From assembly GCA_937907585.1 (NCBI GenBank), contig CALCVH010000071.1, positions 1 to 19,782 on the forward strand: 19,782 nucleotides of DNA, in the 5' to 3' direction. Made by a program: the position numbers and the translations under genes. The first letter of the stretch is position 1. Every line of letters starts with the position of its first letter. Shown here piece by piece: positions 1 to 6,816 of the stretch. The DNA comes from an uncultured Bacillota bacterium (lineage in GTDB: Bacteria; Bacillota_I; Bacilli_A; Izemoplasmatales; UBA1188). Under the pieces are notes generated by a model. The model saw only the letters and a program-made list of their open reading frames with translations, was not told the DNA's origin and searched no databases.

Positions 1-1383
1 ATTTAACGAACCATAATAAAATTTATTAACAAAGCCCACCATTGAATCCATCATTAAAAATGATGCAATTAGTAAAATTGTACAGCCAAAAACCCCAAAT
101 AAAGTCATGCCACTTCTTGCTTTATGACGGAATAAATCACGAAGATTCCATTTTGTGGCAAATTTTAATTTTCTCCAGCTTTTACTATCTTCAATTTTTA
201 ACCTTTTCATCGCTTTAGGTGTATATGGTTTTAAAGCATCTGACGCAGTTCCTTTCAACATATTTTTCGCTGATATATAAGAGATTAAAGTCATAAATAA
301 AATAACCACGATAACAACTAAGAAAGTCCACCAAGGCATATGAATGCTCCAATCTGGCAAATCAAAATAAGTGCCCATTGAGCCCGTTGGGTTAAAAATA
401 AACCAAGCAATAAAATAGCCAAATCCAATGCCCAAAATAGAACCAACGACACCAATAAATAAGCCAAATAACGTATAATGCTTAACAATCTTAGTGTCTC
501 TAAAACCCAATGCTTTAAGCGTACCAATTTGTGTCTTTTCATTGATTGTTAATCTTTGCATTGTAGTAACCATAATTAAAACAGCGATACCTAAAAAAAC
601 GACTGGTAAAATGGATGCCATCGTTTTGCCTTCAGTAGCTTCACCTTGGGCTTCTGAAAAAGAAACGATTTCATTTTTAGTCAAAATAAGATTTGTTTTT
701 CCTAATTTCTCATTGGCGGATTCGCTAAATTCTTTCTTAGAAAGATTAGATATAGCATGTATTTCAGAATAAAATTCAAATCCTCCTAAAATACTTTTAT
801 ACATCGCAGGAGAAATATAAACATAACCATATGTGTTAAAGTCAGGCATCATTTGATTTTCATCAGGTGTACAAATTAAATATTCACTTGATTTAATGAG
901 CCCTTTTATTTGCCCAGTTATAGAAATAGAACCATATTTAAGAGTAATATTATCGTTTAAATGATAATTGTTTTTATTAGCGTATTGGTCACTTATCCAA
1001 ATAGCATCAAGAGCGTTTTTATCATATTGTTCACCATTAATGACTTTAAAGCCAGATACTTCACAATCAGTTGTTATTGTGACCGCGACAACATCATTTT
1101 CTTTATTTTCATTTGTTTTAATAGAAATATAACGGCTGACTTTATTTACTCCTTCTATTTCACTTATCTTATTCATTTCTTCTAAAGAATAGCCAGTTTC
1201 ACTTATGAGGCGATAATCCGCAAAACCGGTGGAATTATAAAAAGAATAAGTATCTTTTTCAATGGAATACCATTCACCTTGGAAACCAACAAAAACACCA
1301 ACGCCTAAAAGAACCATGATAATCATAGAAATAAACTGAGCTTTGTAATGCCAGATTGTCCTCAACAATTTTTTAAATAACAT
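1..1383 (-). CDS. FtsX-like ABC transporter permease, C-terminal part beyond the window
   Basis: The frame is open from an ATG at 1383 to the left edge, giving the first 461 residues of a membrane permease. A transmembrane segment at about residues 13-33 is followed by a large extracytoplasmic domain (about 34-250). Further membrane segments lie near 254-275, 300-330 and 347-372, and a last one near 440-460 starts what looks like a second repeat. The stretch after the second segment (NEKTQIGTLKALGF) is the conserved cytoplasmic motif of FtsX/MacB-type permeases. The start is 2 bases after the stop of the ATPase gene, and GAGGTGG inside the last ATPase codons is its ribosome site, so the two are translationally coupled. 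Family knowledge suggests a mechanotransmission or export role for peptides, lipids or antibiotics; the substrate cannot be told. Full-length relatives are often 750-1100 residues with two FtsX domains. Confidence 0.88.
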   Translation of the reverse strand, partial: MLFKKLLRTIWHYKAQFISMIIMVLLGVGVFVGFQGEWYSIEKDTYSFYNSTGFADYRLISETGYSLEEMNKISEIEGVNKVSRYISIKTNENKENDVVAVTITTDCEVSGFKVINGEQYDKNALDAIWISDQYANKNNYHLNDNITLKYGSISITGQIKGLIKSSEYLICTPDENQMMPDFNTYGYVYISPAMYKSILGGFEFYSEIHAISNLSKKEFSESANEKLGKTNLILTKNEIVSFSEAQGEATEGKTMASILPVVFLGIAVLIMVTTMQRLTINEKTQIGTLKALGFRDTKIVKHYTLFGLFIGVVGSILGIGFGYFIAWFIFNPTGSMGTYFDLPDWSIHMPWWTFLVVIVVILFMTLISYISAKNMLKGTASDALKPYTPKAMKRLKIEDSKSWRKLKFATKWNLRDLFRHKARSGMTLFGVFGCTILLIASFLMMDSMVGFVNKFYYGSLN

Positions 1384-1385
1384 AG

Positions 1386-2087
1386 TTACCAATCCACCTC
1401 ATCAACACTTAATGGTTTATCTTGATTGATAACTTCTTTAATATGGCCAGATTTTACTCTAATAATAGTGTCCGCCATTTTGGCGATGTTTTGATTATGG
1501 GTGACAATGATAATGGTTTTTTGATAATTTCTTGCCATCGATAAGAGGACTTTTAAAACCATTGCACCTGTTTCACTATCAAGAGCACCTGTTGGTTCAT
1601 CGCATAGTAAAATCTTGGGATTTTTAGCTAAAGCCCTTGCGATAGAAACTCTTTGTTGTTCCCCGCCACTGAGTTCAGAAGGAAATTTATCTTTATGATC
1701 CGCTAAACCGACTTGTTCAAGCATTTCATTAACAGATAAAGGGTCTTTCACTATCTCTTTAACAAGCGAAACATTTTCAAAAACGGTTAAAGTCGGAATT
1801 AAATTATATGATTGAAAAACAAATCCCACTGTTGAAGCGCGGTAATCCGCTAAAGCATTATTATCGAGTTTTGATATATCTTTATCTTCCACTAAAATGG
1901 TGCCGCTAGTTGGTGAATCTAAACCACCTAGCAGATTAAGCAAAGTTGATTTGCCAGCGCCACTTGGTCCTAAAATAACAATAAATTTTCCTTGCTCAAT
2001 ATTTAAATTTATACTATCGAGCGCTTTTTGTTCGTGATCGCCGACTTTATAAATACGGCTCACGTTTTTGAATTCTATTAGACTCAT
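1386..2087 (-). CDS. ABC transporter ATP-binding protein, MacB/LolD type
   Basis: This 233-residue protein is a complete ABC ATPase. Walker A is GPSGAGKST (residues 40-48), the Q-loop glutamine is Q92, the signature LSGGEQQ is at 139-145, Walker B ends in DE (163-164) and the H-loop histidine is H197. Sequence and length match the LolD/MacB group that pairs with FtsX-type permeases, and the permease follows 2 bases downstream, so together they form one transporter at the cytoplasmic membrane. The ATG is preceded by AAAGGAG with good spacing. Transcription probably starts from the promoter at 2131-2158 and is likely controlled by the palindrome at 2107-2122. Substrate is unknown; lipoprotein sorting is unlikely in a Gram-positive cell, so antimicrobial peptide or drug export is a reasonable inference. 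Confidence 0.93.
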   Translation of the reverse strand: MSLIEFKNVSRIYKVGDHEQKALDSINLNIEQGKFIVILGPSGAGKSTLLNLLGGLDSPTSGTILVEDKDISKLDNNALADYRASTVGFVFQSYNLIPTLTVFENVSLVKEIVKDPLSVNEMLEQVGLADHKDKFPSELSGGEQQRVSIARALAKNPKILLCDEPTGALDSETGAMVLKVLLSMARNYQKTIIIVTHNQNIAKMADTIIRVKSGHIKEVINQDKPLSVDEVDW

Positions 2088-2106
2088 ATATACTCCTTTA
2101 ATTAGA

Positions 2107-2158
2107 GTTAGTCTTGACTAACTATATGAGATTATATCACTTTTATTGTTTTTGTAAA
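2107..2158 (-). promoter_or_regulatory. Promoter and palindromic operator of the ABC transporter operon
   Basis: Read on the minus strand, TTTACA (2153-2158) and a perfect TATAAT (2131-2136) are 16 bases apart. Just downstream of the expected start point lies the perfect inverted repeat GTTAGTCTTGACTAAC (2107-2122, 7-base arms, 2-base centre). A dyad here could block RNA polymerase when bound by a dimeric repressor, as TetR-family regulators of transporter operons often do. No regulator gene is visible in the window, so it may lie beyond the left edge or elsewhere. Confidence 0.7.
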
Positions 2159-2194
2159 TAAAATTATTTTTTGATTTTTTATGAAAGTTAGATT

Positions 2195-2459
2195 AAGCTG
2201 TTACAGTTGTAATTCCGGTCGAGTTCTCATTCATTGATTAAAGTCTTGGGCACTTACAAAGCAACCGTGAAAATTCTTCGCTCTTGCTTTTCCACGACCT
2301 AGTCACTACAGAAGTCAAAAATAAGACCCACCACCAAGTGAGCCTTATTCAATTTTGCCTTAATGCTTTGTGTTAGTTCTTCTGAAAGACACATAACGAG
2401 AATTATTTCTCATTGAAAGTTGTAATATATAAACCGGCTAATCGGTTTTGTTTTTTGTT
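2195..2459 (+). ncRNA. Candidate structured non-coding RNA, unassigned
   Basis: This gene-poor stretch has nested long-range complementarity on the + strand: 2201-2208 with 2418-2425 (8 pairs, two G-U), 2223-2228 with 2398-2403, 2243-2247 with 2386-2390, and 2255-2263 with 2364-2372 (9 pairs, one G-U). An inner hairpin pairs 2266-2273 with 2288-2296 around one bulge. The stretch ends in a Rho-independent terminator at 2431-2459. G+C looks higher than in the flanks. A long closed rod with a branched inner part, about 250 bases and self-terminated, resembles 6S RNA in outline, but I do not recognise a family. I see no conserved core motifs of tmRNA, RNase P RNA, SRP RNA or T-box leaders. The 5' end is set by the outermost helix; no convincing promoter was found. 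Strand choice rests on the terminator and the G-U pairs. Confidence 0.4.
2431..2459 (+). terminator. Rho-independent terminator of the candidate RNA
   Basis: AAACCG (2431-2436) and CGGTTT (2443-2448) pair around a 6-base loop and run into a T-rich tract, TTTTGTTTTTTGTT (2446-2459). No + strand protein gene ends here, so the terminator itself argues for a short + strand transcript from 2200-2430. Confidence 0.6.
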
Positions 2460-2580
2460 AATTACAAATTAAAGCGTGACATCACCATCAGAGCAATGAA
2501 CAACTGTAGCTTCAATTGCGTCGTGATGAGTTAAAACGTGATGAGCAGGGATGGACGTACACATTTAAGATAATTACGCT
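2460..2580. other. Non-coding stretch with a 15-base-spaced repeat and a 31-codon frame
   Basis: No convincing gene is present. CGTGATGAG occurs twice (2522-2530 and 2537-2545), and a 31-codon frame on the minus strand (2469-2564) reads the repeats as two His-His pairs; it has 5 His and 2 Cys. It has no ribosome site, and TAA lies directly before its ATG. On the minus strand CAATTG and CAGTTG can form a hairpin. The stretch is more G+C-rich than its surroundings, so it could be a decayed gene or part of another RNA. Confidence 0.3.
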
Positions 2581-2620
2581 AAAATAATAAAAATCTCTAT
2601 TATTCTGTAGAATAATAGAG
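2581..2620 (-). terminator. Terminator downstream of tRNA-Trp
   Basis: A perfect 11-pair stem (2595-2605 with 2610-2620) with a 4-base loop is followed on the minus strand by ATTTTTATTATTTT. It lies 13 bases past the tRNA 3' end and would end tRNA-Trp transcripts and any read-through from the trk genes. Confidence 0.85.
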
Positions 2621-2633
2621 AGTATGTTCTTAA

Positions 2634-2708
2634 TGGCAGGGGCTATAGGATTCGAACCCATACTTGTGGTTTTGGAGACCATCGTGCTGCCATTGACACC
2701 AAGCCCCT
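2634..2708 (-). tRNA. tRNA-Trp, anticodon CCA
   Basis: The 75-base cloverleaf is complete, with an encoded 3' CCA. The acceptor stem pairs AGGGGCT with AGCCCCT, with G as discriminator base. The D stem is GTGT/GCAC with a GG-containing loop. The anticodon loop CTCCAAA carries CCA at positions 34-36, and the T arm has loop TTCGAAT. Position 27 against 43 is an A-C mismatch, the only weak pair in the anticodon stem. The sequence closely resembles other Bacillota tRNA-Trp genes. It reads UGG only, which agrees with TGA being used as a stop here. Confidence 0.97.
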
Positions 2709-2719
2709 AGGCTCTTACT

Positions 2720-2748
2720 ATTATATATTTAGTAAGATTTTTTGGCAA
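2720..2748 (-). promoter_or_regulatory. Promoter of tRNA-Trp
   Basis: On the minus strand TTGCCA (2743-2748) and TATAAT (2720-2725) are separated by 17 bases, and the tRNA begins 12 bases past the -10 box. Inverted arms CTTACTA (2714-2720) and TAGTAAG (2730-2736) flank the -10 box; their meaning is unknown. Confidence 0.75.
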
Positions 2749-2756
2749 ATGTTTTT

Positions 2757-4211
2757 TTATTTATTTAACCAAGCCTTTCTGTTAAACATAATTATTATTG
2801 GATATATTTCTAACCTTCCAACAAACATAGCGAATATTAATACTAACTTAGATGCGATATTGAATCCACCATAATTTCCTGTAGAGCCTATAATGTTTCC
2901 TAAACCAGGACCAATATTGTTTATTGCTGATGCGACTGCGGTTATATTTGTAACAAAATCATATTTATCTAAAGATACAACTAGCAAACATCCTACAAAC
3001 AAGAACATATATAGAACAAAGAAGTTTTTTATACTTCTAACGACGCTGTCTTCTACTTTTTGACCCTCAAATCTTACGCTAGAAATTGCGTTAGGATGAA
3101 TTAAATTCTTTATTTCTCTTTTTGAACTCTTTACTAGAATCGCAATTCTAGATACTTTTATTCCTCCGCCAGTTGATCCTGCGCAAGCTCCAACAAACAT
3201 TAACAAGAATAATATAGTCTGTGAAAATTGTGGCCAGTTTTCAAAGGCGGAATTAGAATACCCCGTAGTTGTGATGAACGCCGAAACGGTAAAGAAAGAA
3301 TTTTTAAGAATCGTACCAAACGCTTCAGCAGTAGTTAGAGATAGGTTGATTGTTATAGCTGCGACAGCTATTGTGATTATTGATAAGTACCAAGCTAATT
3401 CTTCGCTCTTTAGCGCTTGTTTCACTTTGCCTATAATGATCAAATAAAACAAGTTGAAATTTATTCCAAAAAGCATCATGAATGCGCCAATAACTATCTG
3501 ACAAAAATCATTATAACCAGCTATCGAATCATTCTTTATTCCAAATCCACCAGTTCCTGCTGTTCCAAACGATAAAACAATAGAATCGAAGAAAGGCATT
3601 CTGCCTAATACTAGCACAATTATTTCTAGTATAGTTAATCCGATATAGATAAAATATAGTATTCTGGCTGTTAGTCTAACTTTAGATACTAGTTTTCCAA
3701 CTTGTGGTCCTGGCGATTCAGCTTTCATAATATAGAAAGTTTCACCAACATTAGGCATAAAAGCTAAAATAAATACAAGCACACCCATACCACCAATCCA
3801 ATGGGTAAAACTTCTCCAAAACAACACTCCGTGTGCATTTAAAAACGTTGTTTCTACATCAGCTACCACTGTTGAACCGGTTGTGGTAAAACCTGATACA
3901 GTTTCAAAGAAAGCATCCACAAAATTAGGAATGGTTTTGCTGATCATAAAAGGCATAGCGCCAAAAAGACTTATTAGTATCCAAGATAAGCCTACAATCA
4001 CAAAGCCTTCAGCAGCGAATATGGTTGTATTTTTTGGCTTTTTAAATGATAAAAACCAGCCAAGTAAAAGAGACTCCACTAAAGGTATCGCAAAACATAA
4101 TATATAATTAAATTCTTTATACACCAAAGAAACAATAATAGGAGGCAACAATAAAGCTGCGGTAACCTTAAGAAGATTTCCTAGTGTATATAAAATCATT
4201 TTAAGATTCAT
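2757..4211 (-). CDS. trkH: TrkH/KtrB-family potassium uptake membrane subunit
   Basis: At 484 residues it has the usual TrkH length. It is a multi-pass membrane protein with the four pore-loop repeats of this superfamily: TTTGST (109-114), GTAGTGGFG (216-224), TTTGYS (314-319) and NNIGPGLG (431-438). Each holds the selectivity-filter glycine. A conserved GSTGGGIK stretch follows at 345-352. It forms the K+ (possibly also Na+) channel that the cytoplasmic TrkA ring gates. The ATG is one base past the trkA stop, and AGGAG in the last trkA codons lies about 15 bases before it, so coupling is likely. No terminator separates it from tRNA-Trp. KtrB is the closest alternative, but a two-RCK-domain partner favours Trk. 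Confidence 0.93.
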   Translation of the reverse strand: MNLKMILYTLGNLLKVTAALLLPPIIVSLVYKEFNYILCFAIPLVESLLLGWFLSFKKPKNTTIFAAEGFVIVGLSWILISLFGAMPFMISKTIPNFVDAFFETVSGFTTTGSTVVADVETTFLNAHGVLFWRSFTHWIGGMGVLVFILAFMPNVGETFYIMKAESPGPQVGKLVSKVRLTARILYFIYIGLTILEIIVLVLGRMPFFDSIVLSFGTAGTGGFGIKNDSIAGYNDFCQIVIGAFMMLFGINFNLFYLIIIGKVKQALKSEELAWYLSIITIAVAAITINLSLTTAEAFGTILKNSFFTVSAFITTTGYSNSAFENWPQFSQTILFLLMFVGACAGSTGGGIKVSRIAILVKSSKREIKNLIHPNAISSVRFEGQKVEDSVVRSIKNFFVLYMFLFVGCLLVVSLDKYDFVTNITAVASAINNIGPGLGNIIGSTGNYGGFNIASKLVLIFAMFVGRLEIYPIIIMFNRKAWLNK

Positions 4212-4212
4212 T

Positions 4213-5574
4213 TTATGATAGTATTTCTCCTACATCGTTTAGTTGAGGGTTTGTGGTTATAATAATTACCGAATCTAGTGGTTCTATAGTATCTTTACCA
4301 CCAGGAATAATTACTCTATTTTCTCTAATTATACAAGCTAATAGGTAATTTTTCTTTATATGCAAATCCTTAATAGGAACAGAAGTATATGAAGTCTTTT
4401 TATCAACAATAAACTCTATAGCTTCAACCTTGTTCCCTATTAATCTATATAAAGTTTTGAATTCTGTGCTTCTGCTTTCTCCTCCCTGCATTCCTCTAAC
4501 ATATCTTATGATATTGTTTGAGAAAATCTCTACAGGAGAAACAACGCTATCAACACCAATTCTTTCTAGAACCATACCGTAGTTTGTGTTGCTGACTTTA
4601 GTGATGATTTTTGCGCAATTTACACTCTTAGCGAATGTTGATGCGATGATGTTTGTTTCATCAAAGCCAGTTAAAGAAACTAGACAATCAGCTTGTGATA
4701 AACCTTCTTTTAATAATAAAGATTGATTGTTTGCATCTCCATTTAGCACTAATACCTTAGGGAACGCATCAGCAAATTCTTCGCATTTAGCTTTGTTGTT
4801 ATCTATCATTTTTACTGAGATGCCAGAATCCAACAACATAGATGCGAGATAATATGAAATATTTCCTCCTCCTATGATGATTACATTCTTCATTTTGTTT
4901 TTATAGATATTGAACTTTCTAAACGCTTTTTCTATTTCTTGAGAATCACCAGTAATATATACGTTATCTCCGTCTTTTAAAACGAAATCACCATTAGGAA
5001 TAATAACTTCTTCTCCTCTTTTTACAGCACAGACAAGTATTGTTAAATTAAATTTTTCTCTTATTTTAATTAATGATATTCCTGCTAGAGGAGATTTATT
5101 ATCAAGTTTAATTTCAACTAGATCAACTTTACCATTAGCGAACGTTTCAACTTTTAAAGCTGATGGGAAACGCATAATACGGAATATTTCATTTGCGGTA
5201 TCTAGATCTGGATTTAGCATTTCGCTAATTCCTAACTCTCCATGCATCATTTGAGCTTGTACAGAATATTCTGGATTTCTTACACGAGCAATAGTTTGTT
5301 TAATTCCTATCTTTTTAGCAACCAGACAACAAAGTATATTTGTTTCATCGTTAGGTGTGGTAGCAATCAAAAGATCATAGGTTCCAACAGAAGCGTCAAC
5401 GAGGGTTTGATAGCTTGCGCCATTTCCAACATATCCCATGACATCAAATTCGTTTACTGTGGCATCTATGATAGATTGTTTTGAATCTATACAAATAATA
5501 TTGTGGTTTTCTGCAGATAAGTGTTTTGTTAGGAGTTTTCCAAACTTTCCTATTCCTACTATTACAATATTCAT
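4213..5574 (-). CDS. trkA: TrkA, cytoplasmic NAD-binding gating subunit of K+ uptake
   Basis: This 453-residue protein has two tandem RCK units, each a Rossmann TrkA-N part followed by a TrkA-C part, as in E. coli TrkA (458 residues). The first dinucleotide loop is GIGKFG (7-12), with an acidic residue at D30 ending the second strand. The second unit begins near 229 with GGGNIS (235-240), where the last glycine is replaced by serine. TrkA-C domains cover roughly 140-220 and 370-453. It binds the cytoplasmic face of TrkH and couples nucleotide state to channel opening. GAGG lies 6 bases before the ATG, and the gene has its own promoter with a palindrome at its start. The leader is too short for a riboswitch. 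Confidence 0.94.
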   Translation of the reverse strand: MNIVIVGIGKFGKLLTKHLSAENHNIICIDSKQSIIDATVNEFDVMGYVGNGASYQTLVDASVGTYDLLIATTPNDETNILCCLVAKKIGIKQTIARVRNPEYSVQAQMMHGELGISEMLNPDLDTANEIFRIMRFPSALKVETFANGKVDLVEIKLDNKSPLAGISLIKIREKFNLTILVCAVKRGEEVIIPNGDFVLKDGDNVYITGDSQEIEKAFRKFNIYKNKMKNVIIIGGGNISYYLASMLLDSGISVKMIDNNKAKCEEFADAFPKVLVLNGDANNQSLLLKEGLSQADCLVSLTGFDETNIIASTFAKSVNCAKIITKVSNTNYGMVLERIGVDSVVSPVEIFSNNIIRYVRGMQGGESRSTEFKTLYRLIGNKVEAIEFIVDKKTSYTSVPIKDLHIKKNYLLACIIRENRVIIPGGKDTIEPLDSVIIITTNPQLNDVGEILS

Positions 5575-5584
5575 ATTAATCCTC

Positions 5585-5636
5585 TAACATTTTTAAATGT
5601 TAATGTAAGCATAGCACAACAAAAAGTTAACTTCAA
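5585..5636 (-). promoter_or_regulatory. Promoter of trkA-trkH with a palindrome at the start point
   Basis: On the minus strand TTGAAG (5631-5636), a 17-base spacer and TATGCT (5608-5613) form a good promoter. The inverted repeat 5585-5602 (arms TAACATTT and AAATGTTA, 2-base centre) covers the expected transcription start and ends just before the ribosome site. It may be an operator, or a 5' hairpin that protects the mRNA or controls ribosome access. Confidence 0.65.
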
Positions 5637-5655
5637 GCGTTTTATAACGATAATA

Positions 5656-5686
5656 AAAAACACAAGACATACGCCTTTGTGTTTTT
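5656..5686. terminator. Terminator of the degV gene, probably bidirectional
   Basis: AAAAACACAA (5656-5665) pairs perfectly with TTGTGTTTTT (5677-5686) across an 11-base loop. On the minus strand the T side directly follows the degV stop and continues into TTTTTTATTATC, so it ends degV transcripts before the trk promoter. Confidence 0.85.
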
Positions 5687-5693
5687 ATAATTC

Positions 5694-6596
5694 TTATTCA
5701 AGTGGTTGATCCGGTTTTCTTTTTATAAAGAGTCCGTAACTCGCAAGATATGGTCCAACATGACATCCGATTACTGGAGAAACTATCATGTCTTCATGAT
5801 TAGGTTTTAAATCATATTGTTCTTCAAACTCTTTAAGCACATCAGCTGAATGTTCACCAGAATAGTTTCTAAATAGAATATAATCGTTTGGATCTAAATT
5901 AGAAATTAGTTCTTTAACTTTGGCTACAGCCATTTTTGCGCCTTTCTTTGTGCCTACCGCTGTCGCAAAGGCTTCTAATACACCTTCGTGAGAAAAATGC
6001 ATTACAGGACAGATGTGAATTAGTTTAGATATAAATGCTTTTCCACCCTTTAATCTACCGTTATAAACTAAATAATCTAAACTGCCACAAACACCGATAA
6101 ATTCTTGATGGGCCATAGACCATTTTATTTCTTTAACAATTGTTTCTGTATCAACGCCTTTATCAACTAGTTCCTTAGCTTGAATCGCTAATAATCCTTC
6201 ATTGAATCCTGTAATCTTTGAATCAATCATTGTTGTTTTAAGCTGTTCTTCAAATTCTTTCGCAACCAACTGAATCGCATTAAATGTTCCGCCAAGATAT
6301 GAACTTAGCGTTATAATGATAGCTTCAGTATATCCTTTGTCTACTATTGATTGGAATTTTTCTCTGATTGATTCAAATGATGGAATCGCGCTATGAGGAA
6401 GATGGTTTTTAGGGTCTTCAAGGGTTTCAAGTGTTTTAAAGAATTCTTTTGGATCTAAATCTAACCCCTCTAAATAGTCTTTGTCGTTGTAGTTAACAAC
6501 AATATGAAATTGTTCAATTCCTAAGTTTTTGTATCTTTCTGGTGCGTAGCTTAAACAGCTTGTTGATGTAACGCACACAATTCTTTTTTCTACCAT
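5694..6596 (-). CDS. DegV family fatty-acid-binding protein (FakB-like)
   Basis: The 300-residue protein has the DegV fold. It has the N-terminal strand with STS (11-13), SSYLGGTFNA (98-107) like the family's SSxLSGTxxxA, CGSLDYLVYNGR (170-181) like GSLxYLxxGGR, and PVIGCHVGP (274-282). In Gram-positive cells such proteins (FakB) hold a fatty acid in a deep pocket and present it to kinase FakA for phosphorylation and entry into phospholipid synthesis. No fakA is in the window. The family's usual VTDST is VTSTS here, one residue short. The ATG at 6596 has AGGAG 7 bases upstream; the upstream in-frame ATG at 6626 overlaps the predicted -10 box and has no such site, so the shorter form is chosen. 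Confidence 0.9.
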   Translation of the reverse strand: MVEKRIVCVTSTSCLSYAPERYKNLGIEQFHIVVNYNDKDYLEGLDLDPKEFFKTLETLEDPKNHLPHSAIPSFESIREKFQSIVDKGYTEAIIITLSSYLGGTFNAIQLVAKEFEEQLKTTMIDSKITGFNEGLLAIQAKELVDKGVDTETIVKEIKWSMAHQEFIGVCGSLDYLVYNGRLKGGKAFISKLIHICPVMHFSHEGVLEAFATAVGTKKGAKMAVAKVKELISNLDPNDYILFRNYSGEHSADVLKEFEEQYDLKPNHEDMIVSPVIGCHVGPYLASYGLFIKRKPDQPLE

Positions 6597-6624
6597 ATTA
6601 ATCTCCTGTGTTTTTTCTAATTCC

Positions 6625-6651
6625 AATATATCAAACTTCTTAAAAAGTTTG
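6625..6651 (-). promoter_or_regulatory. Predicted promoter and inverted repeat of degV
   Basis: On the minus strand an extended -10 box, TGATATATT, has its TATATT at 6625-6630. No good -35 is seen; its place and the spacer hold the inverted repeat CAAACTT (6632-6638) and AAGTTTG (6645-6651). The repeat could be an operator. Confidence 0.45.
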
Positions 6652-6762
6652 TTCTCTACTCGTTCTACAAAACAGAGAAAACATAAAAAATGATGTGTTT
6701 TTAATAAAAACCAGACCTCGTCTACTGTTTAAAACAAATATTTTAATTAAATTAAAACTAAT

Positions 6763-6794
6763 ATTAAATATATATTTAATCTTTGTGATATAAT
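6763..6794 (+). promoter_or_regulatory. Extended -10 promoter of typA with an 18-base palindrome
   Basis: TGATATAAT (6786-6794) is a consensus extended -10 element, with transcription expected near 6801 and a leader of about 16 bases. No -35 consensus is present; instead ATTAAATATATATTTAAT (6763-6780) is a perfect 18-base palindrome at that position. In sequence this AT-rich, chance palindromes are not rare. Confidence 0.6.
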
Positions 6795-6816
6795 TTTTCT
6801 TGTTGAGGTGAAACCT

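Noticed and set aside
2195..2459. tmRNA, RNase P RNA, SRP RNA or T-box identity
   Set aside because: I could not find the conserved motifs (tRNA-like ends of tmRNA, GAGGAAAGTCC-type RNase P core, SRP tetraloop region, T-box GGTGG element in context) on either strand.
5575..5601. c-di-AMP riboswitch before the trk genes
   Set aside because: The predicted leader is only about 26 bases, far too short.
6597..6626. Ten-residue longer N-terminus for the DegV protein
   Set aside because: The upstream ATG overlaps the predicted -10 box and has no ribosome site; the ATG at 6596 has AGGAG at good spacing.
6808..6816. GTG start for TypA at 6808
   Set aside because: The GTG is part of the GAGGTG ribosome site that serves the ATG at 6817.
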